From positions 62,001 to 126,000 of the forward strand of contig JAVJAP010000122.1 of assembly GCA_034770075.1 (NCBI GenBank): DNA of 64,000 nucleotides, read 5' to 3'. The DNA comes from Aralia elata (taxonomy: Eukaryota; Streptophyta; Magnoliopsida; Apiales; Araliaceae). The notes under the pieces were generated by a model that searched no databases, had not been told where the DNA came from, and saw only the letters and a program-made list of their open reading frames with translations. Position 1 is the stretch's first letter, and each line of letters opens with the position of its first letter. Of the stretch, positions 1 to 11,380 are shown piece after piece. The translations under genes and the position numbers were made by a program.

Positions 1-225
1 ATTGTTGTCCCATAAAAAGCTTGGATGATCTTGCCAACCTGGTTGATAGTAGTTTGGGTAGTAGTTAGCTTGATTCTGACCGTAGGCATTTTGAGTGGAC
101 TGGCTTTCAAGAGTGTCAATAGCCCTTGAAAGCGTTGCAACTTATTCTTGCAATTACTCAAGAAGTTTTGACGAACTTGGTTGTGTCGTCCCCTCATAAT
201 CCCATTGATAGTTATGCTCATCCAT
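1..225 (-). pseudogene. Gag fragment of an Athila-like Ty3/gypsy element
   Basis: Read on the minus strand from an ATG at 225, this gives a gag segment ending in a tyrosine-rich stretch followed by PGWQDHPSF. That is the P-G-W-x-x-H-P motif common in plant Athila/Tat gag proteins. Two in-frame TAA codons interrupt it, near 155 and 140, and each is one C-to-T change from CAA. It runs off the left edge of the window. It lies only about 100 bp from the primer-binding site, although this motif normally sits well inside gag, so the 5' part of gag is probably deleted. The family call rests on the motif and the neighbouring PBS and LTR. Confidence 0.6.
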
Positions 226-327
226 TAACTGAAGACAAAACAAAATACTAATAAGCAAATTATTTACAAGTCTAAATTAAGACCAATTCGATTGTCATTA
301 ATATTAGAAAAACAATAGAAGAACAAT

Positions 328-345
328 TCCCTGGCAACGGCGCCA
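328..345 (-). other. Primer-binding site, tRNA-Asp type
   Basis: The minus strand reads TGGCGCCGTTGCCAGGGA, which is complementary to the 3' end of plant tRNA-Asp with one mismatch. This is the usual primer site of Athila-type elements. It lies 6 bp inside the LTR edge at 352 and fixes the element's orientation as minus, so the LTR at 352-2359 is the 5' LTR. Confidence 0.8.
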
Positions 346-351
346 AAAACT

Positions 352-2359
352 TGTTGGTCGATTTTGCAACCAAAATAATACGTGCAAGTATATGCGATCA
401 ACAAGTAAACAAGTGATAAGATAGAGTTGTCGAACCCACATGGAATTATCTCTAGTGTATTCCAAGTACCAACTATATATCGTCTCGATTTTATTTAGAC
501 AATTGATGAATTGAGTTTTTGTTGTTTGGTAATGACTAGGATAATAATAATCAAGAAAATACGAAAAGCTTATAAGATAATTAAACTCTAATATTAATAA
601 GTCTAAGATTGTAATTTCCCCCAATACTTCATTTGAATATCCTAACTCTCTCATTTGAACTAATTAACAACATAGAATTGTCAACCGAGAAATCAAAGTT
701 ACTTATAAGCCTCTGTCGATGGTCAAATCGAATCTTCCTAATGCGACATGTAGGTATATGTCTATCCTACACACTATCAAGAGACCAATTTTAAGAACAA
801 TAACAAGACACGTGTCACTAAATCTCATTTACCGTCCCTTCAATTACCAACTTTCACATAGGAAGTCATTAAGAATAGATTCTCCATTGGTTGCACACGA
901 TATCTAAGTATATGTCTATCCTAAATACTATCAAATTATCTATCATTGAGGATAATCAATAAGACACACGTCACTAAATTTCAATTAATTACCCACAACA
1001 ATCTTTAACTCTCGCATGATATCATAACAAGGTCTAAATACTATAATTCGTTCGTCAAGTTCATATAGGTTCCCACGGTAATTACTAGCTAGGCAATTAA
1101 GAAATAAAGCATAAATTATGGTATTCAATTCACAGATGAGTAATTAATAACAAAGAGAGAGAAGTCAATTCAAGCTTTGTGTTGGGTTCCATTGAAATCT
1201 TAGAATATAAGCTCTAGTTCATGGATGCTAAGCAAAATATCGAACACATGGTGTACCTCATGAAATAGAAATACAAATTCAAAGGAAAGTTAGAGATGAT
1301 AAAAACCCATTTTGAAGATGTTCATATGTTGTTTGCTTAGTTGATGTCAATTTCTAGCTTTTCCTCTTCCTTTGAAAATCTTTTCTCCTTTTGCTCCTTA
1401 GCTTGTTGCTGGAAATTGCTTTGAATTGCAGCCTTTAAGCTCTTGTTGGTGATGTATTTGCAGCCTCCTTAGGTCTAGCTATGCCTTGACAATCTTCTCC
1501 TTCTTGGTTCCTTGGCTTTTACTGAATTTTCCTTGTATTGCAGCACTTTTGCTCTCTATTTGATGTTTTAATGTAGCCTTCCAATCCCTAGATATCAAAT
1601 ATGAAGCCCCAAAGAGATATTATATAGTGCCTCCATGAAAAACCCTAGCCAAACATCAAATTTTTGGTCAAAAAGTGAGATGGAATCGCACTTGGAGCTC
1701 AAAAGATCGCACTCAGCACGCCCGGGCGCGCCCGCGTGCTGCCCGACGCGCCCGCACCCAGCCCCTGGCGATGCCGCACGCCCCCAGCTCGCCCATGTCA
1801 CGCGTGTGCGCGCGTTGGCTGCATGGTGCCTGGCGTCGCGCGCCCACGCCCATGTCTTGTCACCCGACTCAGCAATGACCTTTGTTCGAAAATATAATGG
1901 CTGGAGAAAGGGTGAAATTGAGCTCGAAGTGGCCTCTGTTTAAAATTCATGCTAAATCCGTTGGTAAAACGACCATAACTCTCTCGTACGAACTCGCATT
2001 GGGATGATTCAAGATGTTCCGGAAAGCTAAAAAGAATATCTACAACTTTTGTTCTTTGAGTTTTGAGAGATACAGATTGGATCATGGTTGAAATTGAGTC
2101 GCAAGCAGCTGTTATGTCAATGTTAGGCTCAAAATGGCAACCAGGCATCCATGAGCGTTAACGTTCAAATGACTTTGCTTTATTTCCTACAAAACTAAGT
2201 AAAAACACATAAAAACAATACAACACATATAAAAGCAATATAAAACCACAATATCTAAAAACAAGATCAAAATACAATAAAACCTCATAAAATACCCAAA
2301 GACTTACAAATTATCAAGGCCAAAAGTACCCAAATTGTGTGTATAAAACACACTCATCA
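352..2359 (-). mobile_element. 5' LTR of an Athila-like Ty3/gypsy retrotransposon
   Basis: The LTR is about 2.0 kb. On the minus strand it starts TGATGAGTGTGTTTTATACA and ends in CA next to the tRNA-Asp-type PBS. The right flank starts ATTAA (2360-2364), the expected target duplication; its partner lies outside the window. A GC-rich island at 1710-1860 is full of CGCCCG-type words and produces several spurious short ORFs. The element is inserted in another gypsy LTR that continues from 2360. Confidence 0.7.
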
Positions 2360-3002
2360 ATTAACCTAACTGGCCATATTAAATCAATCAGATAGAATAG
2401 CATGCAATCAATTAAAACAGATTATCAGAATAAATCTCATGCAAGAAAAAATAAATAAAGTAAACTTGATCAAACCATTAATTATAAAGAAAGTTCAACA
2501 TCTCTTAGAACTGAAATAGAGAATTTAGCCTGACATGCCTTCAATCTTCCAAAACTAGGGTTTGAAATTGAATATAGATCTCCCTAATATCTGATTAATA
2601 ACGTGTATTTATATTCCTAGAATAAAGGCTTAAGTCTCTAAGAAATAACAATCTAAATCTGTGTAGAATTCTATAAAATTCCTGGCCTGAAGTAATTTTC
2701 AAATTCCCGATGAACTCGCCGAGGCGAGTTCATTGCACTAGGGAGCTTGTCAGGGCGAACTTAGCAGAGAGGAACTGGCTGGGGCGAGCTTCGATAGAGG
2801 CTTCCTCATCGGGGCGAGTTCGTTGCTCTATATGGGCTCGTCGGGGCGAGTTCCCAATTTTCTAAAAATTTTCCTTTTTCCTCTTTTCAGCTCCAATTCC
2901 TCTTAAAATCATTAAATACCTTAATAAACTCATATACACATAAAACATGCAATAAAACTAAATATAAAGGAATCATAATCAATGAATATTATGCACTCAT
3001 CA
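2360..3002 (-). mobile_element. Partial gypsy LTR interrupted by the Athila-like element
   Basis: On the minus strand the block begins TGATGAGTGCATAATATTCA at 3002 and runs to the Athila-like insertion at 2359. It carries four or five imperfect repeats of CGGGGCGAGTTC between 2705 and 2850. A TATA-like box follows on the minus strand (TATAAATACA, near 2610). The plus-strand flank at 3003-3007 is ATATT, a possible target duplication. The other end of this LTR is not in the window. The gypsy assignment is by overall resemblance only. Confidence 0.5.
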
Positions 3003-3747
3003 ATATTCAATCTTAAAATCAAATACAGATAAAATAGCTTGCCACCTAGCAAACTGTTGTTTAGAAACTAAATTTTTAACATCCTTTTCAAGGACTTCTT
3101 TAATTGCTTTATAATCAATTCTTAAAATAAATTCCTAATTTAACACATCTTCTTGAAACTTAGAGATACATTTTACTATTGCTAACATTTCCTTTTTAAT
3201 AGTAGAATATTTTTTCTAAGTGTCATTCCATACACCAGATGTGAATCTAACTAATTCTTCCTTATTTATCTTTGGGTTTATTTGTTTTAAAATTCCCCCA
3301 TAACATATATCAAAAGCATCGGTTTCTAAAATTTTAAACCATTGAGGATTAGCTAATGCTAAGCAAAGAATACTTTTAACTTTTAGTTTAATTTTCTTAA
3401 TAGCCTTTGTATGTTTTAGACTTCATGGTTCTGGTTGCTTTTGTAATCTATTATAAAGAACCTTAGTACCTTTAGCAAGATCTTTATAATGATCCACAAT
3501 ATATTACAAACTTCCTAAAAATCTTTGAAGCTGTTTCTTATCCGAATTATAGTTCCTTTATAAATATTATGACCAAGAAATCTAATATTGGTCTGAAATA
3601 ATTTCATTTTCTTAGCAGAAACTACTAAGCCATTTCGTTTAACAATATTTAAAATCATAAGAAATGTTTAAAATATTGATCTATGTTTCTTGAAAAAACA
3701 AAAATCTCATCAATATAAACTATAGTAAAGTCTGAATTGGGATTAAA
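3003..3747 (-). pseudogene. Endogenous pararetrovirus RT/RNase H fragment (C-terminal part)
   Basis: Minus-strand translation gives the C-terminal half of a Caulimoviridae-type reverse transcriptase followed by its RNase H, broken by many stops and frameshifts. The catalytic box near 3700 reads YIDE where the family has YIDD, followed by the typical FVFS stretch. The left end, near 3010-3040, resembles the end of RNase H and is cut by the LTR ending at 3002. With 7731-8275 it forms one ancient copy split by a solo LTR. It cannot encode an active enzyme. A Ty3/gypsy origin is less likely, because the residues around the box and in RNase H are of pararetrovirus type. Confidence 0.65.
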
Positions 3748-6700
3748 TGTGACGACCCGAGAAATCGGATAACCTTGTAATTAGGTTTTTCAATGTAAAT
3801 ATCTAATAAATAAAATATTTATGGATATTATGATGTGTAAATGTGCTGAATGAATAAATATATGTGATATATATATATATATATATATATATTAACGATT
3901 AAGAGATAAGGAATATAAGTTAATAGCTGGTCAAGACTAATTACTTTAATTAGTTTGATCTGACTAACGAAAGACGATCAGTCGTATAAAAGATAAGAGT
4001 AGAGCAGGCAGAACTCAAATTTGAGTTTGGAGTAGAATTTTGATACGCGGATAGTTCGATTGAATCCGGAACGTCGAAATTAGTAAGAATAGACTATAAA
4101 CTCGAAAATTTGACTTTTCTGGTCAATTAGTCAAAGATGAGTCAAGCTAATAAAAGTTGACTTTTTCGTTTTTTGAATCAGGGGATATTGTTTGTTTAAG
4201 GACGGGAGACATAATCTCCAATAAAACTGATGAAAGAGATTTCGCAATTTTCGCATGCGAGACGAGTTAGAGAATCTAACTAGAACGAGATCGAGTAACC
4301 GAGTGAGCTCGGATAGGTAAACCCTAAACGATTTTATATAAAGGGTAAAATAGACATTTGGCTAACTATAATAATTATAATAGTTAACTAAAAAGGGAAC
4401 TAGAAATCGAAACTAAGTTTCGGAGTAACGAAATCGAAAATGAGCCTAAGTGTTAAGTTGGCTCGGTTAGGGTTTGGGATGGCTTGGCTAAGGTTGAGCC
4501 AAGGGGGGAGCTAGGGTTGATGACGGTTTGCCTAAGGTTGAGCTATGGCTCAAGCCCTAGGGTTAAAACCTAAGACTTAAGAGCTAAGCAACCTAGGTTG
4601 ACATGTGAGTTAAATGAAACTCAAATTAAAGCAAGTTGGAATTTAAAACCACATGAAGGGCATTTTTGGCTAAAGTGGCCAGCCATGTGGAGGATGGGGG
4701 GACAAGAAGGTGAGTCATCTAGCATAACTCGCCATTATTTGACAACCATTTAATGCTTTGGTCCCCATTATTTTTAGCAAGCTAGCCAAACAAGGCTTTA
4801 AGCAATGATTAGGTTCCTTAATCTTGCATGAGTTAACTTAACTAGGGAGGATGGTTGAGTTAAATGGTAGGGGATTTGGCTAGGTTATTCACACTTAGAC
4901 ATTTCTCATTTCATTCATCTTCATTTCATTCCAAGAAGCTAGAAAGAAAAGGGAGAAAAGAAGGAGATAATCAAAGAAAGGAAAAGAAGAAAATCAAGGG
5001 AAAGTGAGAAATAACAAGCAAAAAGGAGAATCAAGGTTATAGACTCTGATCATTGAGCAAATAGAAGCAAGAATAAGAAGCTAAGAAGAAGAAATAGTAG
5101 CAAGGACATAAAGAAAAGGTAAGAAAATCCTAGAAACTCTTCTAGTTCATTTTCTTTTCTTTAAAACGCTTTCTAGTATGCTAGGAAGTGCTTTGTTGGT
5201 GGATGTTGTTATATGAGACCATAGAAGGGTCTTGGAGAGATAAGGTTGTTATATTAATGATAACCTTGTGAATACTTATCGTTAAGTGCCATGAAAGTGA
5301 AAATGAAAGATTAAAATCCTAACCTATGCGTAATAGATTGAAAAGCTTGTAAAGGACATAAAAAGGACCTTAATGATAATTATTGAGTCTTTTGTTATAA
5401 GCCGCTAGTGTATTATGAAAAGTTCCATGTGGAACGGGGGGAAAATTCGCCATAACAAAGTTATGGCAAAAGTTCATGAAAAAGTCGTCTTAAGACGAAT
5501 TATAACTCAGTGCCGCGTGAGGGGTAGGTTTTTGGCTATTGCGTCCAAGTGAGTCCATATTCATAGGGCTCTTGTAGTATATGAAAAATGTGATTCGTGG
5601 GCCCAAGAAGGAGTTCAATTCGATTACTGATGAACGAGTTGCGTTAAAACGAAAGTTGACGTTGAAAACGTCGTTTATTGAAAAAGTTGTCCATGTCGGG
5701 ACTTTTGGAGCTAATATTTGAGATTGCTAGAAATCTTGGAAAATTGTTCCGAGTACGCGAAGTTGTCGATGAAGTGGTATGTTAGAAGTAGGTTTGAGCG
5801 TTGGAAATCAATCTAGCGTCAGATAGCTTAACTGCAGAAAAGGAAGAAAAGAAAATTTATTTTTTTGTTTCAGGGATTCCCATCGGGGCGGGAAAATTGG
5901 CCTGTTAAGCTCATTGAGGCGCGCTCAGCAGAGAGTTGGCGTCGGGGTGAGCTCATTTGGCCTAGTGGAGCGCGTCGGGGCGTGGATGGCCTGAGCCTAG
6001 TTTTTTGTGTTTTCGACTTTCGTTCGATTAAGTGTAACGTTTGCATACGAACTCCGATTTAGACGATTCAAGATGATTCAGAAAGCTTAGGAAGAAACCT
6101 ACAACTTCCAATATTTAAATGTTGGAATTAAGGTCAAGAAAAAGGTCCAAATTGGATATCTTTAGGACAGTTGAGAAATCGGAGGCGAAACGTGGTGATT
6201 TCTTTGGAACGCCATGACGTCGACTCATGTAAACTAGTAAATTCCAAGTTATAATCATTGAACCTTGAGAATAGGGGCTAGGGGAAATGTAAACCCATGA
6301 GTGGTAGATAAGTTGGGTATCTCGAGCGAACATAAGGGCGTGTCGCTTGGGCGTTCGCGTAAGCGAATCAAACGTGTGACATACGAACGTCGAAACGTTG
6401 TGACTAGTGTTAGAGAGTTTGACAAGTGTTTCGAATCGCATGAGACGGACACTTGAAAGATATGTATAAAGTTAAGGTAAATCAACAGGGAAGGTTGATA
6501 TGAAAGTCATGACGTTTCCGAACGTCGCGACGCTATGAGGTTATTGAAAGTTGATCGCGTTACTAGATTATAAAGCGCGAACAGTATGTATTAAGAATAA
6601 TGATATTATAAACCAATAAACGAAGTCTATAAGTGACTAACTGGTATGTTCGACCTTATGATACATATAGGTCATATGAGGAGCGATTGGATAGTGTTCC

Positions 6701-7730
6701 AGTAAATCGCGTAAAGGCAAATATCTTATCCTATGCATTTATTTTATGCTAGGAATCTATGATTACAAAAGTTTCCTAACCTGTGCAATATGATAAATTG
6801 TACAAGTTGACTATGTTGTTGAGTTTTCTGTCTGTGTGCAAATGTATTCTATTTGTACAAGATGTTTAGCTGTAAATTGTACTATATGTCAATATCTACA
6901 CTTATGTGTTATTTGAAATGAACTGTATTGTTGTTAAATTATTCGAGTTATTTAAGTTCTATTATTCAGGAACTATTCAAGAAAAGTGTCGATGCCATTT
7001 GTTTCGGCTAGACGAATACTAGAGTACTGAATTGAGTTGAGTTAGACACATGTTGTGTCATAGGAATGAGATAGACATTATAGGTGTCGAATTTGAGAAA
7101 GAACAAAGAATGAGGGAAATGTTTTGAGGATTGGTTCATATGTTGTTTCAAAACTGTTAAACGATCGGATATTGTCATTCCTTGTTATTCAAAACTGATT
7201 CGCAACTATTGTTCAATTGTTGAAGTCTTCAAAGAAAATGTTGATAGTTATTTGATTGTTAATTGTTTATTCAACTGTTATACTTGTTGAGCAATCGAAT
7301 GTTCATCCTTGCTTTAAATACAACATTTTTAGCAAAACCAGAATGAACCGAGGAAATCCAGTGAAGACTACTGAAGAGATCAAGCATTTGATCAGAAGAC
7401 GTACACGTTAAACTAATTGTATATGTTGTAACGTATAAAATCGCAAATGTATGGTTGTAATAAATAAATGATGTATCAATCATGTTTTTACTTGTAATTT
7501 ATATAAGTATCTGTTGTGACGGATTAAGGTCACTATTGTAATAGATAGGTGATGTAATATATATTACTTCAATGATATGAGAATATAAAGGTTTTAGAAC
7601 CTTGGTGTAGAAGAAATATGATGTAATAATATAGCAATTATATTCATGTTGTTAAGATTATGTTGATTGGATAGTACCGTAACGCACTGGACCCGGGTTC
7701 GAAGGTAGACCCAGATTTGGGGGCGCTACA
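3748..7730. mobile_element. Solo LTR, about 4 kb, Tekay/Del-like chromovirus
   Basis: The block starts TGTGACGACCCG and ends GGGGGCGCTACA. It is flanked by perfect 5-bp duplications TTAAA at 3743-3747 and 7731-7735. I see no PBS, polypurine tract or gag/pol coding inside its 3983 bp, so it is read as a solo LTR left by LTR-LTR recombination. The TG...CA ends and the GGGGGCG(C)-TACA/TCACA type 3' end resemble the Tekay-like element at 41338-51565, whose LTRs are also long. A GC-rich patch at 5870-5990 repeats TCGGGGCG-type words, like the LTR at 2360-3002. An (AT)n run lies at 3865-3892. Confidence 0.7.
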
Positions 7731-8275
7731 TTAAATATTTCATTCATCATCTTCTAAAATTTAGAAGGTGCGTTCTTTAAACTAAAAAGCATAATTGTCC
7801 ATTCATATTGACCAAAAGGAACAGTAAAAACAATCTTATATCTGTCCTCTGAAGCAATCTAAATTTGGCGAAATCTTGATTTTAAATCAAAATTTGAGAA
7901 TATTCTTGCATCTATAAGACGCGCTAACAAATTTATTTTATTAAGTATAAGATACCTAATCCATTTAAGAGCTTTATTAAGAGATTTATAATTAATAACT
8001 ACCTCTTTTCTGTTTAGAATTTTTATTAACATAAAATGTTGAACAACTCCAAGGAAAAGAACTTTTCCGTATTAATCATTTACTTAAAATGAAATTCTAT
8101 TTCCTTTTTGCAATATTCTAATGTTTCTTTATCCATCTGAGATGGCCAAGCTTTTGCTGGACTCTTTTTCTCATCAAAATCCTTTTCATAAGGAAGATTA
8201 ATTATATGTTTTTTCTTTTCCCAAAAAGTATTTGGTCTGACAAAAAACTGTTTGTTGATGCAATTTCGTAAATTA
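7731..8275 (-). pseudogene. Endogenous pararetrovirus RT fragment (N-terminal part)
   Basis: On the minus strand from 8275 this reads into the linker upstream of the pararetroviral reverse transcriptase and then its N-terminal half. A short intact stretch around 8140-8250 includes the linker words AWPSQMDKE. Several stops follow. It continues the fragment at 3003-3742; the junction is interrupted by the solo LTR, and the shared TTAAA is its target duplication. Upstream protease and coat-protein regions are not recognisable to the right. It is a decayed viral relic with no apparent coding capacity. Confidence 0.65.
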
Positions 8276-8569
8276 ATTTACTTGTACCAAATAAAGACCT
8301 GAGTTGAAATAAATAATTTTATGATGAATTATATATGTCTAAGTGTTTAAATTATATTTTACAATTCGAATTGGAGTATGCAATGGATAAATAAATGAGA
8401 TAATTACATTTATTAGTACAATTTTATAAAAAAAAAATTACAACAAAAGTGTATAAATAAAATATTTACAAATTAGTGCATATGCAATATTTTATTTACA
8501 AAATTAGTGCATTCTTATCCCTTTAATTTAGGTGAGTGTTTTAATAGGTTGCAATTAATTACTTTCTCT
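8276..8569. other. AT-rich spacer with left subterminal repeats
   Basis: There is no gene. 8404-8515 contains repeated words of the type TTACAAA...TAGTGCA. Similar words occur in inverted orientation at 9968-10055, so the block 8.4-10.06 kb may be a non-autonomous DNA transposon with subterminal repeats. No target duplication was identified. Confidence 0.35.
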
Positions 8570-8942
8570 CTCCTCCCTTCTATCCCTTTAATTCATCACT
8601 CTCTCTTACCCCTCTCTCCCACCACCCCAACCCCTACTCCCTTCGCCTCCCTCCCTCCGCCCTCCCTCTCGCCTCCCTCCCTCCCGCTACCCTCCTCCCT
8701 CCCATCCTCTCCCACCTTCTTCCCCCTGCCCCCGTCCTCCTTCTTCCCGCAACCCTCCCCCCTCCCATCTTCTTCTTCCCCCGCCCTCCCTCCGCCCATC
8801 CCCTCCCTCCCGCCGCCCTCTTTCCTCCCATCCCCTCCCACCTTCTTCTTCCCCCTGCCCCCGCCCTCCATCCTCCCTCCCCCTACCATCTTCTTCTTCT
8901 CCCGCACCCTCCCCCCTGCCCCACCTCATCCCTCCTGCCTTC
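8570..8942. repeat. Polypyrimidine (CCCTCC-rich) low-complexity tract
   Basis: About 370 bp is almost purely C and T on the plus strand, made of CCCTCC, CTTCTTCC and related words, with G mainly in CCGCCCTCC units. Open frames of 65-170 residues on both strands are products of this bias (Pro/Ser/Leu on plus, Gly/Arg/Glu on minus) and are not genes. Such tracts can form triplex or G-quadruplex structures on the purine strand. Confidence 0.9.
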
Positions 8943-8950
8943 TTCGTCTT

Positions 8951-9410
8951 CATATCAAGGTAACCAAATCGCCATACCAAGGTAACCAATCCACCTCTAC
9001 ACCTGCAGTTTTTTCATAGTGCAGTTGGTAACCAAACCTTCATACCAAAGTAACCAATCCACCTTTACACCTGCAATTTTTTTATAGTGCAGTTGGTAGC
9101 CAAACCTCATACTAAGGTAACCAATTCAGTTTTATTAGGTTACCAATTTATTTTGAATGTGATGCAATTGGTAGCCAAACTTTCATACCAATGTAACCAA
9201 TTCAGTTTTATTAGGTTACCTTCATAGTGCAGTTAGTAACCAAATCTTCATATCAAGGTAACCAAATATTCATACCAAGGTAACCAAACTTTCATACCAA
9301 GGTAACCAATCCACCTCAATACCTGTAGTTTTTTCATAGTGTAGTTGGTAACCAAATATTCATACTAATGTAACCAAACTTTTATACTAAGGTAACCAAA
9401 CTTGCATCCT
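8951..9410 (+). repeat. Minisatellite of GGTAACCAA-containing units
   Basis: Imperfect tandem units of roughly 70-80 bp each contain CATACCAAGGTAACCAA, a pyrimidine-rich stretch with CACCTGCAGTTTTTT, and CATAGTGCAGTTGGTA. Five or more copies are visible, some truncated. Isolated units recur at 9555-9615. Confidence 0.8.
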
Positions 9411-9967
9411 CTTAGAGCGATATTAGAGAGAGAGCGAGTTTGTAGATGCGACCATTGTTGCCTGTGACACCTTGGAGGTAGTAAGTGAAGCTCAGACAAG
9501 GGGTGGCGAAGGTTGATTTAGTCCATAAATCAAAAGGAGAAGAAGAGAAATTTCAGTGCAGTTGGTAGCCAAACCTTCATATAAAGGTAGCCATTTTAGT
9601 TTTTGTGGGTAACCAAATCTCGTCGGACAGCAGAATCCAACCTGTAATGTTTGTTGCCCAGACATGTTATGTTTGTTGCTGTTGTTTGTTGGATCTATTG
9701 TGAAACATAGCAGCCTTGTGTTGTTGATTTTGGCCGAAAAATATGGAGTTTTCGGTCGGTGATGCTTGACGGGAAAATATGGTGATGGTAGGTGATGGTT
9801 GGTGACGGTCGGTGATGGTTCGCCGGAAAATATGGAGTCACGGTCGGTGATGGTTAGCCTTTTGAATTTTGAAAAATATTTGAATTATTAATTATGACAG
9901 TTACTTCTCCTTGATTTAAGGAATTTTTTATTTTTAGGAAACTGAATGATTTAATGAGTTTATCTTG
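9411..9967. other. Intergenic, GGTGATGGT-rich
   Basis: No gene is supported. 9715-9865 has repeated words GGTGATGGT, GGTCGGTGATGG and CGGAAAATATGGAGT, giving a weak tandem pattern. The sequence is probably interior to the same repeat-rich element as the neighbouring minisatellite. Confidence 0.5.
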
Positions 9968-10060
9968 TTGCACTCTTTTTGTAATTTTTTTGTTAGTGCA
10001 CTATTATTTTTGTAATTATTTTGTTAGTGCACTATTCTTGTAATATTTTACTAATTGTTG
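9968..10060 (+). repeat. Tandem TTTTGTTAGTGCACTATT units
   Basis: Three imperfect units of about 33-35 bp carry the words TTTTGTAAT and GTTAGTGCACTATT. They resemble, in opposite orientation, the words at 8404-8515. Confidence 0.6.
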
Positions 10061-10074
10061 TATATTTCTGTAAA

Positions 10075-11320
10075 GGACCCTAAATAAATTAAAATAAAAT
10101 AATCATAAATGCACATAGGATTTTTATGTGGTTCGGCTCCTAACCTTTACTCTAATGGTCTGGTCCACGTCCAATACTAACTAGTATTGGAGTCACTTTT
10201 ATTAATTAACTTGGTTTACAATTAAACCCCTTTACAAGACAAGTTCTTATAACTTTTGAGTACTTATACTCCCCGAGCACCTTTGCTCCCTGTGCACCTA
10301 TACACCCTTAAGCACCTATGCTTCCTTGAACTTGTAAAACCCTTAATCCAACCCGGATTAGAAATAATAGACTAATCCCATAGTCTATCAATTGATTTCA
10401 GATCATTTAAGAGATGACAAGAATGTAAACTTTGATCAAAGCAATAATTATATCAAAATTCAAAACTCAACTAATATGCAATGATCAAAGTGTAAGATAA
10501 GGATATCACCGATTAGCTCAATGTTGAAAAGCTGAAATTAAATAAAACTTGATGAAGACCAATAACTTTGATAACTCTTCACAAATAAATTATAAGCAGC
10601 TTCGTTTATATAGTTTGTGAAGAAAGTATATTTTTAGTGAGATCGTTGTTATTCTCATAACTTGGTCTCAATATAAGGATATAGAAATTCCATCCATTAG
10701 AATACAAGACCAATTAGGAGAGATTTAAGCACTAACAGATTATCAAATGATTAGCTTTTGGCCACTAGTCATTTGTATATATCTTTGGGAGCAAGATTAT
10801 TTAGAAAGACCAACCAATCAAGATTGATTTTAGTTGATCTAAAGATATGAAAATTGATTTGCTCAATCAATAAAATAATTTATGGAAAACTCAATCAGTT
10901 AATAAATTATGGAAAGGTCAATCAATTAAATAATGGACAGCTCAATCCCAAGATATATGGTAACATATTTTATAAGGAATCAAAATCTGTTTTCTAATTA
11001 GTTCCTTTAATTATGGGAAGGTTTCAAAATCAGCTTTTCAAAATTTAACTCCAATTAGTTAATATTTGATTCTTATTAATTTTGAAAGCTTAACCAATTA
11101 AATATTTTCATAATTAATTAAATTACTTCCATAAATATATCCATGATGCAATGCAAATCTTAGAGTCTTGATTAAGATATAATTAAAGCTAGAATCTTAC
11201 ATTGATTTCCTAGAGACTCTATTCCTATCTTCAAGCTTTCATGTCTTCGATCCTCTTTAAACTCAAGGTTTCAAGAAATCTTTTGTTGTCTCATCAAATC
11301 CTGAAATTGCATGAATAAAC
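10075..11320 (-). mobile_element. Possible Ty1-copia LTR
   Basis: The block lies directly downstream, on the minus strand, of a copia gag relic. Near its minus-strand 3' end it carries a short motif, TTTTTATGTGGTTCGGCTCC in plus orientation at 10116-10140, that is frequent in U5 regions of plant copia LTRs. 10250-10340 has tandem words GAGCACCTTTGCTCCC and GCACCTATGCTTCC of about 18-20 bp. I could not define both ends or a target duplication. If the call is right, the element consists of gag joined to its 3' LTR with pol lost. The remainder is AT-rich without coding. Confidence 0.3.
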
Positions 11321-11380
11321 ATTTAGCTTAATTTATTTCTTCTTCTAATTCATTAGTTGAAGTGTTTTCAATATGTGTGT

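Noticed and set aside
1595..1943. Overlapping ORFs in a GC-rich patch
   Set aside because: They lie inside an Athila-like LTR, on both strands, with no conserved motif.
3748..7730. A complete LTR retrotransposon
   Set aside because: No PBS, PPT or coding domains and no internal repeat of the ends was seen; a solo LTR is simpler.
8507..9019. 170-residue plus-strand ORF and overlapping minus-strand ORFs
   Set aside because: Composition is entirely that of a CCCTCC tract (Pro/Ser/Leu or Gly/Arg/Glu), without domains.
8951..9410. CRISPR-like array
   Set aside because: Units are contiguous diverged minisatellite copies without unique spacers, in a plant genome.
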